Below are positions 53,547 through 63,869 of a stretch of 64,000 nucleotides of DNA, in pieces. The first letter of the stretch is position 1. The number at the start of each line of letters is the position of its first letter. The notes below the pieces were generated by a model that had not been told where the DNA came from, made no database searches, and saw only the letters and a program-made list of their open reading frames with translations. The position numbers and the translations under genes are program-made. The DNA comes from CAWATZ01 sp963784995 (lineage in GTDB: Bacteria > Planctomycetota > Planctomycetia > Gemmatales > Gemmataceae): the NCBI GenBank assembly GCA_963784995.1, contig CAWATZ010000004.1, positions 496,001-560,000 of the forward strand. The letters are read 5' to 3'.

Positions 53547-55439
53547 ATGCCGCGCATTCAGCAGTTACCGCCCCTGGTGGTGAGCAAGATCGCCGCCGGC
53601 GAGGTGATCGAGAGGCCAGCCTGCGTGGTCAAGGAATTGCTCGAGAACGCCGTCGATGCCGGCAGCCGGCGGATCGACGTGGAGGTGGAGCAGGGCGGGG
53701 CCGACCTGGTGCGCGTGGTCGATAACGGCTGCGGCATCCACCCCGACGACATGCTGCTGGCCTTTGCCAGCCACGCGACCAGCAAGCTCTGCGACGCCGA
53801 CGACCTGTTCCGGATCAGTTCCTTCGGCTTTCGCGGCGAGGCGCTGTCGTCGATCGGCGGCGTCGCCCAGGTGACGCTGCAATCCCGGCCGGCCTCGCTG
53901 GAGTGCGGCTCGCAGATCACCTGTCACGGCGGCGAATTGTCGGCGGTCCGGCCCTGGAACGGCACGCCCGGCACGCGGATCGAGGTCCGCCACCTGTTCT
54001 ACAACACGCCGGTGCGGCGCAAGTTCCTGCGGGCCCCCTCGACCGAGATGGGCCACATCACCGAGACGTTGACCCGCGTGGCCCTGGCGCAGTGCCGGCC
54101 GCTGCGCGAGCCGGGACTGCACCTGACCCTCAAGCACAACAACAAGAGCATCTACGACCTGCCCGCCGCGACGCCGCTGCTGGACCGGATCACGTTGCTG
54201 TTCGGCCCCGAGGTCGGCGAGGCCCTGTACGAGATCGACGGCCGGCAGGGCAACGTGCGGCTGAGCGGTTTCATCGCCGACCCGTCGTGTGAGCGCGGCA
54301 CGGCCCGGATGCAGTACCTGTACGTCAACGGTCGCTGGATTCGCGACCGCAGCCTGAGCCATGCCTTGCAGGAGGCCTACCGCGGCCTGCTGATGACCGG
54401 CCGCTACGCGGTGGCGTTCCTGTTCCTGGAATTGCCGCCCGACCAGGTGGACGTGAACGTCCACCCAACCAAGGCGGAGGTGCGGTTCCGCGACCCCCAG
54501 ACGCTGCACCATCTGCTGCACTCCACGGTGCGCGAACGTCTCCGCAAGGAGAACCTGACCGCCCGGCTGCAGCTGCCCTCGACGATCCGGCCGACCGGCG
54601 AGCTGGAATCGCTGACCGGTTTCGGCCCGCCGCCGTCGCGTCCCGTGACCGAGCCGGCGCCGTGGGATCTCACTCCGCCGCCGGCGCCGCCGCGCGATCA
54701 CCTGCCCTTCAGCGAGCCGACAACCGTCGCTCCGCCCGAGCCTCCCGCCCCGGACCTGCCGCCGCTGTTCCGGCAAGCCACGGCCTCGCCGCCACCGGCA
54801 CCGTCTCCCGCTCCGGCCCCAGCTGCACCAGGCCCGCCGCAGCCGTCGGCCCAGGTGCTGGCATTGCCGGCGCTGAAGGTGCTGCAGCTGTACGACACCT
54901 ACCTGGTGATGGAAACGGAGGCAGGGATGCTGCTGGTCGATCAGCACGCCCTGCACGAGCGCATCCTGTTCGAGCAGCTGAAACGCCGCATCCGGCAGGG
55001 GACGCTGGAAGTGCAGCGGCTGCTGATCCCCGAGTCGGTGGACCTGCTGGCGGACCAGGCGGCCCGCGTGCTGGAGCAGAAGGAGGCACTGGCGGAGCTG
55101 GGCCTGGAGGTCGAGGACTTCGGCGGCAATACCGTGCTGGTGACGGGCTATCCGGCCCTGCTGGGCAAGCGAGCGCCGCGGGAGATCTTGCAAGCGGTGG
55201 TCGATCATCTGATGACGAAGGAACGGCTGCCTAGCAGGGAGGTTCTGTTCAACGACCTGCTGAGCCTGATGGCCTGCCATGCCGCGGTGCGTGCGGGTGA
55301 CCGGCTGACCTCGGAGCAGATGGCGGCGCTGGTGGAGCAGCGGCATCTGGCAGACGATACGCACCACTGCCCGCACGGCCGGCCGACGGCGCTGCTGTTC
55401 AGCCGGCAAGACCTGGAACGGCAGTTCGGGAGGATCTGA
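53547..55439 (+). CDS. mutL: DNA mismatch repair protein MutL (630 aa)
   Basis: The N-terminal GHKL ATPase is complete: IAAGEVIERPACVVKELLEN, AVDAGSRRIDV, VDNGCGIHPDDM, ATSKLCDADDLFRISSFGFR and GEALSSIGGV, then GTRIEVRHLFYNTPVRRKFL. LYVNGRWIRD and PDQVDVNVHPTKAEVRF mark the transducer domain. A Pro-rich linker (350-430) leads to the C-terminal domain with LLVDQHALHERILFEQLK, which contains the DQHA(X)2E(X)4E metal site of MutL endonucleases. It therefore probably nicks DNA itself, as in bacteria lacking MutH. mutS is not in the window. Confidence 0.96.
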   Translation: MPRIQQLPPLVVSKIAAGEVIERPACVVKELLENAVDAGSRRIDVEVEQGGADLVRVVDNGCGIHPDDMLLAFASHATSKLCDADDLFRISSFGFRGEALSSIGGVAQVTLQSRPASLECGSQITCHGGELSAVRPWNGTPGTRIEVRHLFYNTPVRRKFLRAPSTEMGHITETLTRVALAQCRPLREPGLHLTLKHNNKSIYDLPAATPLLDRITLLFGPEVGEALYEIDGRQGNVRLSGFIADPSCERGTARMQYLYVNGRWIRDRSLSHALQEAYRGLLMTGRYAVAFLFLELPPDQVDVNVHPTKAEVRFRDPQTLHHLLHSTVRERLRKENLTARLQLPSTIRPTGELESLTGFGPPPSRPVTEPAPWDLTPPPAPPRDHLPFSEPTTVAPPEPPAPDLPPLFRQATASPPPAPSPAPAPAAPGPPQPSAQVLALPALKVLQLYDTYLVMETEAGMLLVDQHALHERILFEQLKRRIRQGTLEVQRLLIPESVDLLADQAARVLEQKEALAELGLEVEDFGGNTVLVTGYPALLGKRAPREILQAVVDHLMTKERLPSREVLFNDLLSLMACHAAVRAGDRLTSEQMAALVEQRHLADDTHHCPHGRPTALLFSRQDLERQFGRI

Positions 55440-55440
55440 C

Positions 55441-55501
55441 CGTAGGACGGCTCTCCGGAGCCGTCTGGCGGCAAGAGACGGCTCTGGAGAGCCGTCCTAC
55501 G
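55441..55501. repeat. Inverted repeat just after mutL
   Basis: Arms 55441-55466 and 55476-55501 (26 bases, one mismatch) with a 9-base loop start one base after the mutL stop codon. Each arm contains ACGGCTC-tccg-GAGCCGT. The position suits a terminator separating mutL from the dnaG operon. Confidence 0.9.
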
Positions 55502-55611
55502 TGGCAAACCCCATGCAAACCACAGCCCCGGCGGCTTGCGTCTTTCCAGTAAAACCCGCTGCCGCAAAAGGATGCGACGACCGCGCAGCCGGCGGAAGGC
55601 GTTTGCCTAGC

Positions 55612-55640
55612 TTGACTCATTTTCGGGGCACCGCTATAAT
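55612..55640 (+). promoter_or_regulatory. Near-consensus sigma-70 promoter of the dnaG-rpoD operon
   Basis: TTGACT at 55612-55617 and TATAAT at 55635-55640 are spaced by exactly 17 bases. Transcription would begin near 55647, leaving a 280-base leader before dnaG. The leader holds no recognised RNA and at most a 27-codon frame starting MRISFPLLTW. It is the best promoter in the window. Confidence 0.8.
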
Positions 55641-55926
55641 CCACCTTGCGCGTTTGGGGAAAGGTAGTGAATGCGGATATCTTTCCCCCTTTTGACCTGG
55701 ACTTGCCGGCAGACGGGAGGTCTGCCGCACGAAACCGCGCAGGCAAGGGAGTAACGGAGAGCCTGTTCGACCGCGTTCTCCGGAGAAAGCATTGTCATCG
55801 GGAGGTTCGGGGAGGAGCGTTTCCTGGCTGCCGTGGCCGTCAGCCGGTACTGGTCTCTTTTCCTCACTTCACGATTTTTCTTCTGCCGTGTCCCCTTGCT
55901 GCCTTCCTGGCTGCTGGCCTGTCCGG

Positions 55927-57792
55927 ATGACAGAACAGAAGCAGCCGGCCCGGTTTCGACTGACTCCTGCGGATAGGTGGCCCTTGGCAGACGACTGGGT
56001 CAAGCAGGTGAAAGAGGCCAACGACATCGTTGACGTCGTTGGCGGCTATCTGGCCCTCCGGCCCTCCGGGCCGACGTTCAAGGGTCTGTGCCCCTTCCAC
56101 GACGATTCCCGCCCCTCCTTCGACGTTGATCCCCGCCGCCAACGCTATCGCTGCTGGTCCTGTGAGAAATACGGCGACGTCATCAGTTTTGTTCAAGAGG
56201 TTGAAAAAGTCGATTTTACCGAGGCTCTGGAACTTCTGGCCCGCCGCGCCGGAATTACGCGCGAAAAAACTCAAGTCTCGCCGCAAGCCCAGAGCCGCGC
56301 TCTTATGCTAGACGTAGTTCGCTGGGCGGTGCAACAATATCACGAGTGCTTGCTGGATTCGGAAGAGCTGGCCGCGGAGGCCCAGGTTTACCTGGGACAA
56401 CGCGGGCTCAAGGGGGAAACGGTCCGCAAGTACAGCCTGGGTTACGCCCCTCGCTCCGGCGACTGGTTAGTGCGGAAGGCGGAGGCCGCGCGAATTTCCC
56501 TGGAGTTGCTCGAAAAGGTTGGTCTGATCGCCCGCCGAACCGAGAAACCCGGTTACTACGATCGCTTCCGTGATCGCATTCAGTTTCCCATCCGCGACGT
56601 GCGCGGACAGGCAGTGGGGTTCGGCGGCCGGATCTTACCTTCCTCGCCCCTGGCGTCCCGGGCGGCGAAGTACTACAACTCCAGCGATACTCCGCTATTC
56701 TCCAAGAGTGAATTGCTTTACGGGCTCGACGTGGCCCGGCACGCCGCCGACAAGGCCGGTTACCTGGCGGTCGTTGAGGGATACACAGACGTTCTGATGG
56801 CCCACCAGATGGGAGTCCTTCCGGTGGTGGCCACGATGGGAACAGCCCTGAACGCGAGACACGTTCAGAACCTGCGCCGCTTTGTGCCGCGCGTCCTGCT
56901 GGTCTTTGATGCGGACGCGGGCGGCACGACCGGCGTGGACCGGGCCCTGGAGATTTTCGCCAGCCAGGACGTGGAGCTGGCCATTGCGACGTTGCCCGAG
57001 GGACTTGACCCGTGTGATCTGCTGGTACAGCAGGGCGCCGAGGCGTTTCGCCAGGTGCTGGACTCCGCCGTGGACGCGCTGGAGTTCAAGCTGAACCAGG
57101 TACTGGCGGGTCAGGGTCCTCTGGGGGTGGAAGGGCGACGCCGGGCGGTGGACGCGGTGCTGGGGGTCATTGCCCTGGCCCCGGAGATGCCCGGTCAGGC
57201 TGGTGCCATCAAGATCCAGCTAATGATTAGCCGGATTGCTCAGCGGTTGTTTCTCAAGGAGGAGGACGTATGGGCCCGCTTGAAAGAGCTTCGCCAAAGC
57301 CGTCGCGGCCCCGACTCCGCGGCGTCCCGTGCGTCCGCGGCAGCCCAGGTGGTCCGGTCGGCTAAAGCGGCGCCTGAAGAACGGGAATTGCTCGAGATCT
57401 TGCTGGCCGACCCGGCCCTGGTGCCCCTCGCGTTTGACGACGCGCCGGCCGAGCAGATCGAACATCCGGGGCTGCGACGATTGCTGCAAGGTCTGTACGA
57501 CCTGCAGCGGTCCGGGCAACCCCCAACGCTCGACCTGCTTCGCGCCCGGCTCGACAGTGGGCCCCTGGCCGAGCATGCCTTGAAACTTCAGGATGTGGGC
57601 CGTCGTCATCCCGATCGAGCCGGTTGGCTGCAGAAGCTGATCGCCTTCTTTCGGGAACGCCGGCTCCGCCCCGTGACACAGGAACTCCACAACCAGCTGC
57701 ACGCTGCCCGCGATCACTCCCACGCTTTGGAGTTGCTCCGACAGCTGCAAAACCGAAACATCGACTACGGCCCTGATGCTGCCATTCCGTGA
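55927..57792 (+). CDS. dnaG: DNA primase DnaG (621 aa)
   Basis: The ATG at 55927 gives MTEQKQPARFRL, then DDWVKQVKEANDIVDVVGGY. The CHC2 zinc finger is in GLCPFHDDSRPSFDVDP and YRCWSCEKYGDVISF. The TOPRIM domain includes LLYGLDVARHAADKAGYLAV, VEGYTDVLMAHQMGVLPVVA (catalytic Glu) and VLLVFDADAGGTTGVDRALE (acidic metal ligands). The C-terminal helicase-binding part is helical. The enzyme makes RNA primers at the replication fork. It heads the macromolecular synthesis operon, with rpoD 29 bases downstream; rpsU is not found upstream. Confidence 0.96.
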   Translation: MTEQKQPARFRLTPADRWPLADDWVKQVKEANDIVDVVGGYLALRPSGPTFKGLCPFHDDSRPSFDVDPRRQRYRCWSCEKYGDVISFVQEVEKVDFTEALELLARRAGITREKTQVSPQAQSRALMLDVVRWAVQQYHECLLDSEELAAEAQVYLGQRGLKGETVRKYSLGYAPRSGDWLVRKAEAARISLELLEKVGLIARRTEKPGYYDRFRDRIQFPIRDVRGQAVGFGGRILPSSPLASRAAKYYNSSDTPLFSKSELLYGLDVARHAADKAGYLAVVEGYTDVLMAHQMGVLPVVATMGTALNARHVQNLRRFVPRVLLVFDADAGGTTGVDRALEIFASQDVELAIATLPEGLDPCDLLVQQGAEAFRQVLDSAVDALEFKLNQVLAGQGPLGVEGRRRAVDAVLGVIALAPEMPGQAGAIKIQLMISRIAQRLFLKEEDVWARLKELRQSRRGPDSAASRASAAAQVVRSAKAAPEERELLEILLADPALVPLAFDDAPAEQIEHPGLRRLLQGLYDLQRSGQPPTLDLLRARLDSGPLAEHALKLQDVGRRHPDRAGWLQKLIAFFRERRLRPVTQELHNQLHAARDHSHALELLRQLQNRNIDYGPDAAIP

Positions 57793-57821
57793 GTGTCAGG
57801 TCATGAGGCGAGGAGGGTTTG

Positions 57822-59478
<1,657 letters not shown>

Positions 59479-59486
59479 GTCCTCCT

Positions 59487-59561
59487 GGCGAGCCGGGAGC
59501 GTCAGCTCCCGGATTCTTCCGATTCGTCGGAGAATCCGGGAGCTGACGCTCCCGGCTCGCC
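59487..59561. repeat. Inverted pair of the 31-base GAGCGTCAGCTC element
   Basis: Arms 59487-59517 and 59531-59561 are perfect reverse complements and equal the unit found at 24348-24378. The pair starts 8 bases after the rpoD stop codon and probably terminates the dnaG-rpoD transcript. Confidence 0.92.
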
Positions 59562-59586
59562 CGAGGACGTTTGACCCTGGAATGCC

Positions 59587-60315
59587 ATGTCCGGCCCCGC
59601 GACCCTGTTCCGTGAGATTCACCGCCTGCGTCGCTTCGCCCAGGACTTGCAGGAGAACGTCGATCGTCACCCCCGACTCATCCAGGCTCATCGGAACCGT
59701 CTGACCCAGCGCGAGCAGGCCCAGCACGACAACCTCGACGTGATCAAGAAGCTGCAAGTCAGCATCCGCCAGAAGGAAACCACCCTCAAGTCGAGTCACG
59801 CTCAGGTCCTCAAGTACGAGAAGCAGATGGAAACCTCCTCGGTCACCAAGGAGATCGAGGCGTTCAAGCACCAGATCAGCAATTCCCTGGCAGTCTGCAC
59901 CAAGCTCGAAGACGAGATCCTGGCCGAGATGACCGAGATGGAGGAACGGCAGGCGAAAATCCCGGAACTGGACAGGGCCGTGGCCCAGGTCAAGGAAGAG
60001 TTTGCCGTCTTCGAGAAAGCGGAGAACGAGAAGCTCGCCCAGTGGAAGTCGTCCCTGGCCCAGACGCAGGCCCGCCTCAAGGAAGAGGAAGCAAAGGTCC
60101 CCGAGAATTACCGCAGGCATTACGAGCGCAACGTCATCGCGCTGGGCGTCGAGGCCATGTCCCCTGCCCACGGCCGGATCTGCGAGGCCTGTCATACGGA
60201 GATGACCATGCAGAGTTACCACGACCTGCAGCAGCAGCTCTTTGTCGCCTGCCGGTCGTGCGGGCGCATCCTCTACCTGCCGGAAGTTCCGGGAACGCCC
60301 GGGGTGGAAGAGTGA
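59587..60315 (+). CDS. Coiled-coil protein with C-terminal C4 zinc ribbon (242 aa)
   Basis: Residues about 10-170 form a long coiled coil (KKLQVSIRQKETTLKSSHAQ, VTKEIEAFKHQISNSLAVCT, RAVAQVKEEFAVFEKAENEK). The C-terminus has a zinc ribbon with two cysteine pairs, ICEACHTEMTMQ and VACRSCGRILYL. This is the layout of the CT398/HP0958-type family (C4-type zinc ribbon proteins), which includes proteins that bind sigma-54 or flagellar RNA. Whether this one does so is unknown, though a sigma-54 regulator is encoded 6 kb upstream. The stop codon overlaps a long palindrome. Confidence 0.85.
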   Translation: MSGPATLFREIHRLRRFAQDLQENVDRHPRLIQAHRNRLTQREQAQHDNLDVIKKLQVSIRQKETTLKSSHAQVLKYEKQMETSSVTKEIEAFKHQISNSLAVCTKLEDEILAEMTEMEERQAKIPELDRAVAQVKEEFAVFEKAENEKLAQWKSSLAQTQARLKEEEAKVPENYRRHYERNVIALGVEAMSPAHGRICEACHTEMTMQSYHDLQQQLFVACRSCGRILYLPEVPGTPGVEE

Positions 60316-60391
60316 GAGGGATTTCTTCTGATTTATCGTTTCGCGCTGGGCCGACCGAGCGCGAAACGATAAATCAGAAGAAATCCCTCTC
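60314..60391. repeat. Long inverted repeat, GATTTATCGTTTCGCG family, copy 4
   Basis: Perfect 34-base arms (60314-60347, 60358-60391) surround a 10-base loop. The inner half is the family core; the outer half (GAGAGGGATTTCTTCT) is unique to this locus but perfectly complementary. As in copy 1, the arm begins at the G of the preceding gene's TGA stop. Confidence 0.92.
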
Positions 60392-60418
60392 TCTGGTTTT
60401 CCTCCTTCGAGGTGGGTC

Positions 60419-61651
60419 ATGCTCGACGTGTCGGCTTTGCGGCAGCAGTTCCCGGCCCTGCAAAAGCGGGTGCTGCACCAGGTCCCGGTCTTTCTCGACG
60501 GTCCGGGCGGCACGCAGGTGCCCCAGCGGGTCGTTGACGCGATGGTCAGCTACCTGACCACCTGCAACGCCAACAGCGGCGGCGTCTTCACCACCAGCTG
60601 GCTCTCCGACGGCATCCTGGAAGAGGCACGCGAGGCGGTCGCCGAATTGCTCAACGCGCCCTCCCCGAACGAGATCGTCTTCGGTCAGAACATGACCAGC
60701 CTGACCTTCCACCTGAGCCGGTCGCTGGCCCGGACCTGGGAGCCGGGCCAGCGCGTGCTGGTCACCGTGCTCGATCACGACGCCAACGTCAGCCCGTGGG
60801 TGCTGGCCGCCCGCGACGCCGGCGTCGAGGTCGAGGCCATCGACGTCCGCCCGGAGGATTGTTCCCTGGACATGGACGACCTGCACCGCAAGCTCCGGCC
60901 CGGGGTCCGCCTGCTGGCGGTCACCTGTGCTTCCAACGCGGTCGGCACCATGCCGGACGTGAAAACCATTGCGAAGCTGGCTCACGACGTTGGCGCTCTG
61001 GTCTTCCTGGACGCCGTCCACTACGCCCCGCACGGCCTGATCGACGTGCAGGACTGGAACTGCGATTTCCTGGCCTGCTCCGCCTACAAGTTCTTCGGTC
61101 CGCACGTCGGCATCCTCTGGGGACGAAGCGAGCTGCTCCAGCAGCTGAAGCCGTACAAGGTCCGGCCGGCCACGGATACGCTGCCGGAGCGCTGGATGAC
61201 CGGCACGCAGAACCACGAAGGCATTGCCGGAGTCAAGGCGGCCATCGACTACCTGGCCGACCTGGGCGATCCGGCCGACGAGCCCAACCTGCGCCAGCAG
61301 CTGGTCCAGGCCATGCACGCGATCCAGCACTGCGAGACGGCGCTGGCCCGCCGGCTCCTGGCCGGGTTACTGGAGCGGCCGCGTTTCCAGGTGTGGGGCC
61401 TTACCGATCTGGCCCAGATGCAGCGGCGGACGCCGACCGTCTCCATCACGGCCCGCGACCGGACGCCGCAGCAGATCGCCGAACACCTGGCCGCCCGGGA
61501 GATCTACGTCTGGAACGGCAACTTCTACGCGCTGGGGCTGTCGGAACGGCTGGGGCTGGAGGAGCAGGGCGGGTTGTTGCGAATCGGACTGGTGCATTAC
61601 AACACTGCCGAGGAGGTGGATCGGCTGCTGGGGGCGCTGGATGAGATGTGA
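60419..61651 (+). CDS. Cysteine-desulfurase-like PLP enzyme (410 aa)
   Basis: The protein fits the class V aminotransferase fold in the cysteine desulfurase-like (TIGR01976-type) branch: VFLDGPGGTQVPQRVVDAMV, NEIVFGQNMTSLTFHLSRSL, VLDHDANVSPWVLAARDAG, VFLDAVHYAPHGLIDVQDWN (PLP-binding Asp) and FLACSAYKFFGPHVGILWGR with the Schiff-base Lys. The mobile loop Cys of true IscS/SufS proteins is not obvious in RPATDTLPERWMTGTQNHEG, so sulfur transfer for Fe-S assembly is uncertain. The exact substrate of this branch is not established. It lies 104 bases after the zinc-ribbon gene. Confidence 0.87.
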   Translation: MLDVSALRQQFPALQKRVLHQVPVFLDGPGGTQVPQRVVDAMVSYLTTCNANSGGVFTTSWLSDGILEEAREAVAELLNAPSPNEIVFGQNMTSLTFHLSRSLARTWEPGQRVLVTVLDHDANVSPWVLAARDAGVEVEAIDVRPEDCSLDMDDLHRKLRPGVRLLAVTCASNAVGTMPDVKTIAKLAHDVGALVFLDAVHYAPHGLIDVQDWNCDFLACSAYKFFGPHVGILWGRSELLQQLKPYKVRPATDTLPERWMTGTQNHEGIAGVKAAIDYLADLGDPADEPNLRQQLVQAMHAIQHCETALARRLLAGLLERPRFQVWGLTDLAQMQRRTPTVSITARDRTPQQIAEHLAAREIYVWNGNFYALGLSERLGLEEQGGLLRIGLVHYNTAEEVDRLLGALDEM

Positions 61652-61668
61652 GGGGTACAAATCTGTCG

Positions 61669-61749
61669 GAGCCGGGCACGCAGCGCAGCGGAGTAAGCGG
61701 TTCTGCGTGCTTCCGGACCGCTTACTCCGCTGCGCTGCGTGCCCGGCTC
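61669..61749. repeat. Perfect 33-base inverted repeat between convergent genes
   Basis: Arms 61669-61701 and 61717-61749 flank a 15-base loop. The right arm includes the stop codon and last nine or so codons of the minus-strand transporter gene (VGPSRARSAAE), so the palindrome defines its C-terminus. Confidence 0.9.
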
Positions 61750-63554
61750 GGACCAACCTTGACGTCCAGCGGCCCCTCCGCTGCCACGACCGGCTCGTCC
61801 GGCACCGGCCGCAGGTGGACGGCCATCTTGAGGATGGGCAGCACCTGCTCCCGGCTCTCCATCACGGTGCCGCCGACCAGGTTGGCCCCGGCCGAACGGA
61901 GAGCGGCCGCTTCCGCTTCGTCGCCGGGCTCGGCCCAGCGGCCGAACAGCACCGGTAGCGGACCGAAGCGGGCCCGCAAGCGTTTGCACAGGTAGCGTCC
62001 CTGGGTCAGATTGCCGGGCGGCAGCGCGATCACGCACACCGCCGCCGGGTGATCGAGGGCCACCCGTGCCAGGATGTCGGAGGAAATGGTCTGCGAGCTG
62101 CAGTACAGCACGTGGCACCCCTCCGCTTCCAGACAGCGGCCGAACAGCTCCCCGGCCACGTCGTCCGCCTCGTCGTGCAGGGCGCAGCAGAGCAAGACCG
62201 GTCGCTCGCCGTTGCCCGTTGTCTCGGGCGGGCTGATCAGTTCCCGGCCCAGTTCGCGGGACACCCGAATGACGTACTGCAAATCGTCCCGGTTGAGATG
62301 GCCCTGCTCCAGGTCCCGCCGCGCCCGGGACAGCGTCGGCAGCAAGATGGCGTCCAGCGTCTCCACGCAGGTGTGAGTCTGGAAGTAGCCTTCGAGGATC
62401 TCCGCCGCTTCCGCCTCGTCGCGTGCCAGGAGACGCTGGTAGTACGTCAGCTGCGGCGCCAGGGCCGGCGTGGTGCCCAGCAGTACGTCCAGGTACCACA
62501 GCGACGGCACGTGCTTGCCCAGCACGCCCAGGCAGACCGTCAGCGGCGTCGAGAGGACCAGGCCGATGGGGCCCCACAGCCAGGTCCAGAAGGCCGCCGC
62601 CGTGATCAGGGCTACCGGCGAGACCCCCGTGCTCCGGCTGACGTAGAGCGGCTCGACCACGTTGTTGGTCAGCACGCCGGAGAGGACCACGAAGCCGACC
62701 ACCAGCAACGGCTGGGTCCAGCCGTCGAACACCGCCACGCTCAAAAGCAGCGGAAAAGCGGCCGCCAGCCAGGTGCCGACGTAGGGAACGAACCGCAGCA
62801 CCGCTGCCAGGAAGCCCCACAGCAGGGCGTGCGGCAGACCGATCAGGGCCAGGCCGATCCCGAAGATCAGGCCGAAACAGGAATTGATCAGCACCTGGAT
62901 CGCCAGGTAACGGCTGATCCGTTTGGCGCCTTCGTCCACGGCGCGGGTGGTGCTGGTCAGCTGGCCGTGACCCGCCAGGCGCAGCAGACGATCGCGCAAG
63001 TCCTCGCGCTTGAGGAGGATCGAGACGGTCAGCGCGATCATCAGGCTGATCGAGCCCACCGCTCCGACCACGGGGCCGGCCAGCCGGGGGAACAGCGACA
63101 TGCCGCTGAGCTTCTCCGGCTGCACCACCACCAGGACCGGGTCCTTGTCGCTGTCCCTGGGCTTTTCCGTTTGCAGATCGTGACTGATCTCGTCAATCAT
63201 GCCCAGGAGCTTCTCCAGGACGCCGGGCCCGGAACCCAGCACGTCCTGCAGCTTGGCGGTGATTCGGCCCTTGTGTTTGGGCAAGTTGGCGACCAGGCTG
63301 TGCAGCTGCGTCGTCAGGGCGGCGCCGATACCGGCCGCCCCCGTCAGACCGACGGCCACCACGACCAGGACCGAGCCGACCCGGCCCAGCCCGCGGCGCT
63401 GCAAGAGCGCCACCACCGGCGTCAGGATGAAGGCCAGAAGGATCGCGAAGGCGATGGGAATGAGGACCGACTTGGCCGACCACAGGGCCAGCAGGACCAG
63501 GCCCGTCAGGACCACCAGCAAGACCTGCCGCGCGATCGATGCCTCTTGTGCCAT
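61722..63554 (-). CDS. AI-2E/PerM-family membrane protein with extra C-terminal domain (610 aa)
   Basis: Residues 1-350 follow the AI-2E exporter-like pattern: paired N-terminal helices (LLVVLTGLVLLALWSAKSVL, IAFAILLAFILTPVVALLQR), a long periplasmic part, and LLWGFLAAVLRFVPYVGTWL, VVEPLYVSRSTGVSPVALIT, WTWLWGPIGLVLSTPLTVCL. Family members carry small molecules or ions, and the AI-2 role is proven for few. Residues about 440-600 (RPVLLCCALHDEADDVAGEL, CHVLYCSSQTISSDILARVA, AAVCVIALPPGNLTQGRYLC, LRSAGANLVGG) look like a Rossmann-type domain resembling the cobalamin-binding module of B12 photoreceptors, without the DxHxxG motif. This fusion is unusual. The domain call is by pattern. Confidence 0.82.
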   Translation of the reverse strand: MAQEASIARQVLLVVLTGLVLLALWSAKSVLIPIAFAILLAFILTPVVALLQRRGLGRVGSVLVVVAVGLTGAAGIGAALTTQLHSLVANLPKHKGRITAKLQDVLGSGPGVLEKLLGMIDEISHDLQTEKPRDSDKDPVLVVVQPEKLSGMSLFPRLAGPVVGAVGSISLMIALTVSILLKREDLRDRLLRLAGHGQLTSTTRAVDEGAKRISRYLAIQVLINSCFGLIFGIGLALIGLPHALLWGFLAAVLRFVPYVGTWLAAAFPLLLSVAVFDGWTQPLLVVGFVVLSGVLTNNVVEPLYVSRSTGVSPVALITAAAFWTWLWGPIGLVLSTPLTVCLGVLGKHVPSLWYLDVLLGTTPALAPQLTYYQRLLARDEAEAAEILEGYFQTHTCVETLDAILLPTLSRARRDLEQGHLNRDDLQYVIRVSRELGRELISPPETTGNGERPVLLCCALHDEADDVAGELFGRCLEAEGCHVLYCSSQTISSDILARVALDHPAAVCVIALPPGNLTQGRYLCKRLRARFGPLPVLFGRWAEPGDEAEAAALRSAGANLVGGTVMESREQVLPILKMAVHLRPVPDEPVVAAEGPLDVKVGPSRARSAAE

Positions 63555-63611
63555 GACCGGCTGTCCTCTGTTCCCGGCTGACCGATGGGGAAGCGCGCTC
63601 CAGAAAGGAGA

Positions 63612-63660
63612 AACCCGCGGTGCGAGGCGATTTCGTGAGAAATCCCCCGTGCCGCGGGTT
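63612..63660. terminator. Imperfect hairpin between DUF1328 gene and transporter gene
   Basis: AACCCGCGG (63612-63620) pairs with CCGCGGGTT (63652-63660), and GATTTC (63629-63634) pairs with GAAATC (63639-63644) near the apex, separated by an internal loop. It lies 27 bases downstream of the DUF1328 stop on the minus strand and would be read as its terminator. Confidence 0.55.
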
Positions 63661-63686
63661 ATTGTGGGGAGTCCAGCCGGTTTCGT

Positions 63687-63869
63687 CTACACAAGGTCCC
63701 GGGGCCGGCCTCCCCCGAGCAGACCGCTCAGGAGGAAGATGACGGCCAGCACGATGAAGATAAAAAAGAGGATCCGGCCAATCGACCACGACACGGAGGC
63801 GATTCCGCCAAAGCCAAAGAGGCCGGCAAGCAGGGCGATGATCAGGAACAGCAGTGCTAAACGCAACAT
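63687..63869 (-). CDS. DUF1328 small membrane protein (60 aa)
   Basis: The ATG at 63869 opens a 60-residue protein of two hydrophobic segments (MLRLALLFLIIALLAGLFGF and ILFFIFIVLAVIFLLSGLLG) joined by GGIASVSWSIGR, and ending in GGGRPRDLV. This is the DUF1328/YtjA pattern, found in many diderm bacteria and often stress-induced. Function is unknown. AGGAGAG, read on the minus strand just upstream of the ATG, is a good ribosome-binding site. Confidence 0.9.
   Translation of the reverse strand: MLRLALLFLIIALLAGLFGFGGIASVSWSIGRILFFIFIVLAVIFLLSGLLGGGRPRDLV

Noticed and set aside
55646..55926. Small gene (up to 94 codons) in the dnaG leader
   Set aside because: It runs through the dnaG start in another frame and has no family match or good start; a short 27-codon frame remains possible but unsupported.
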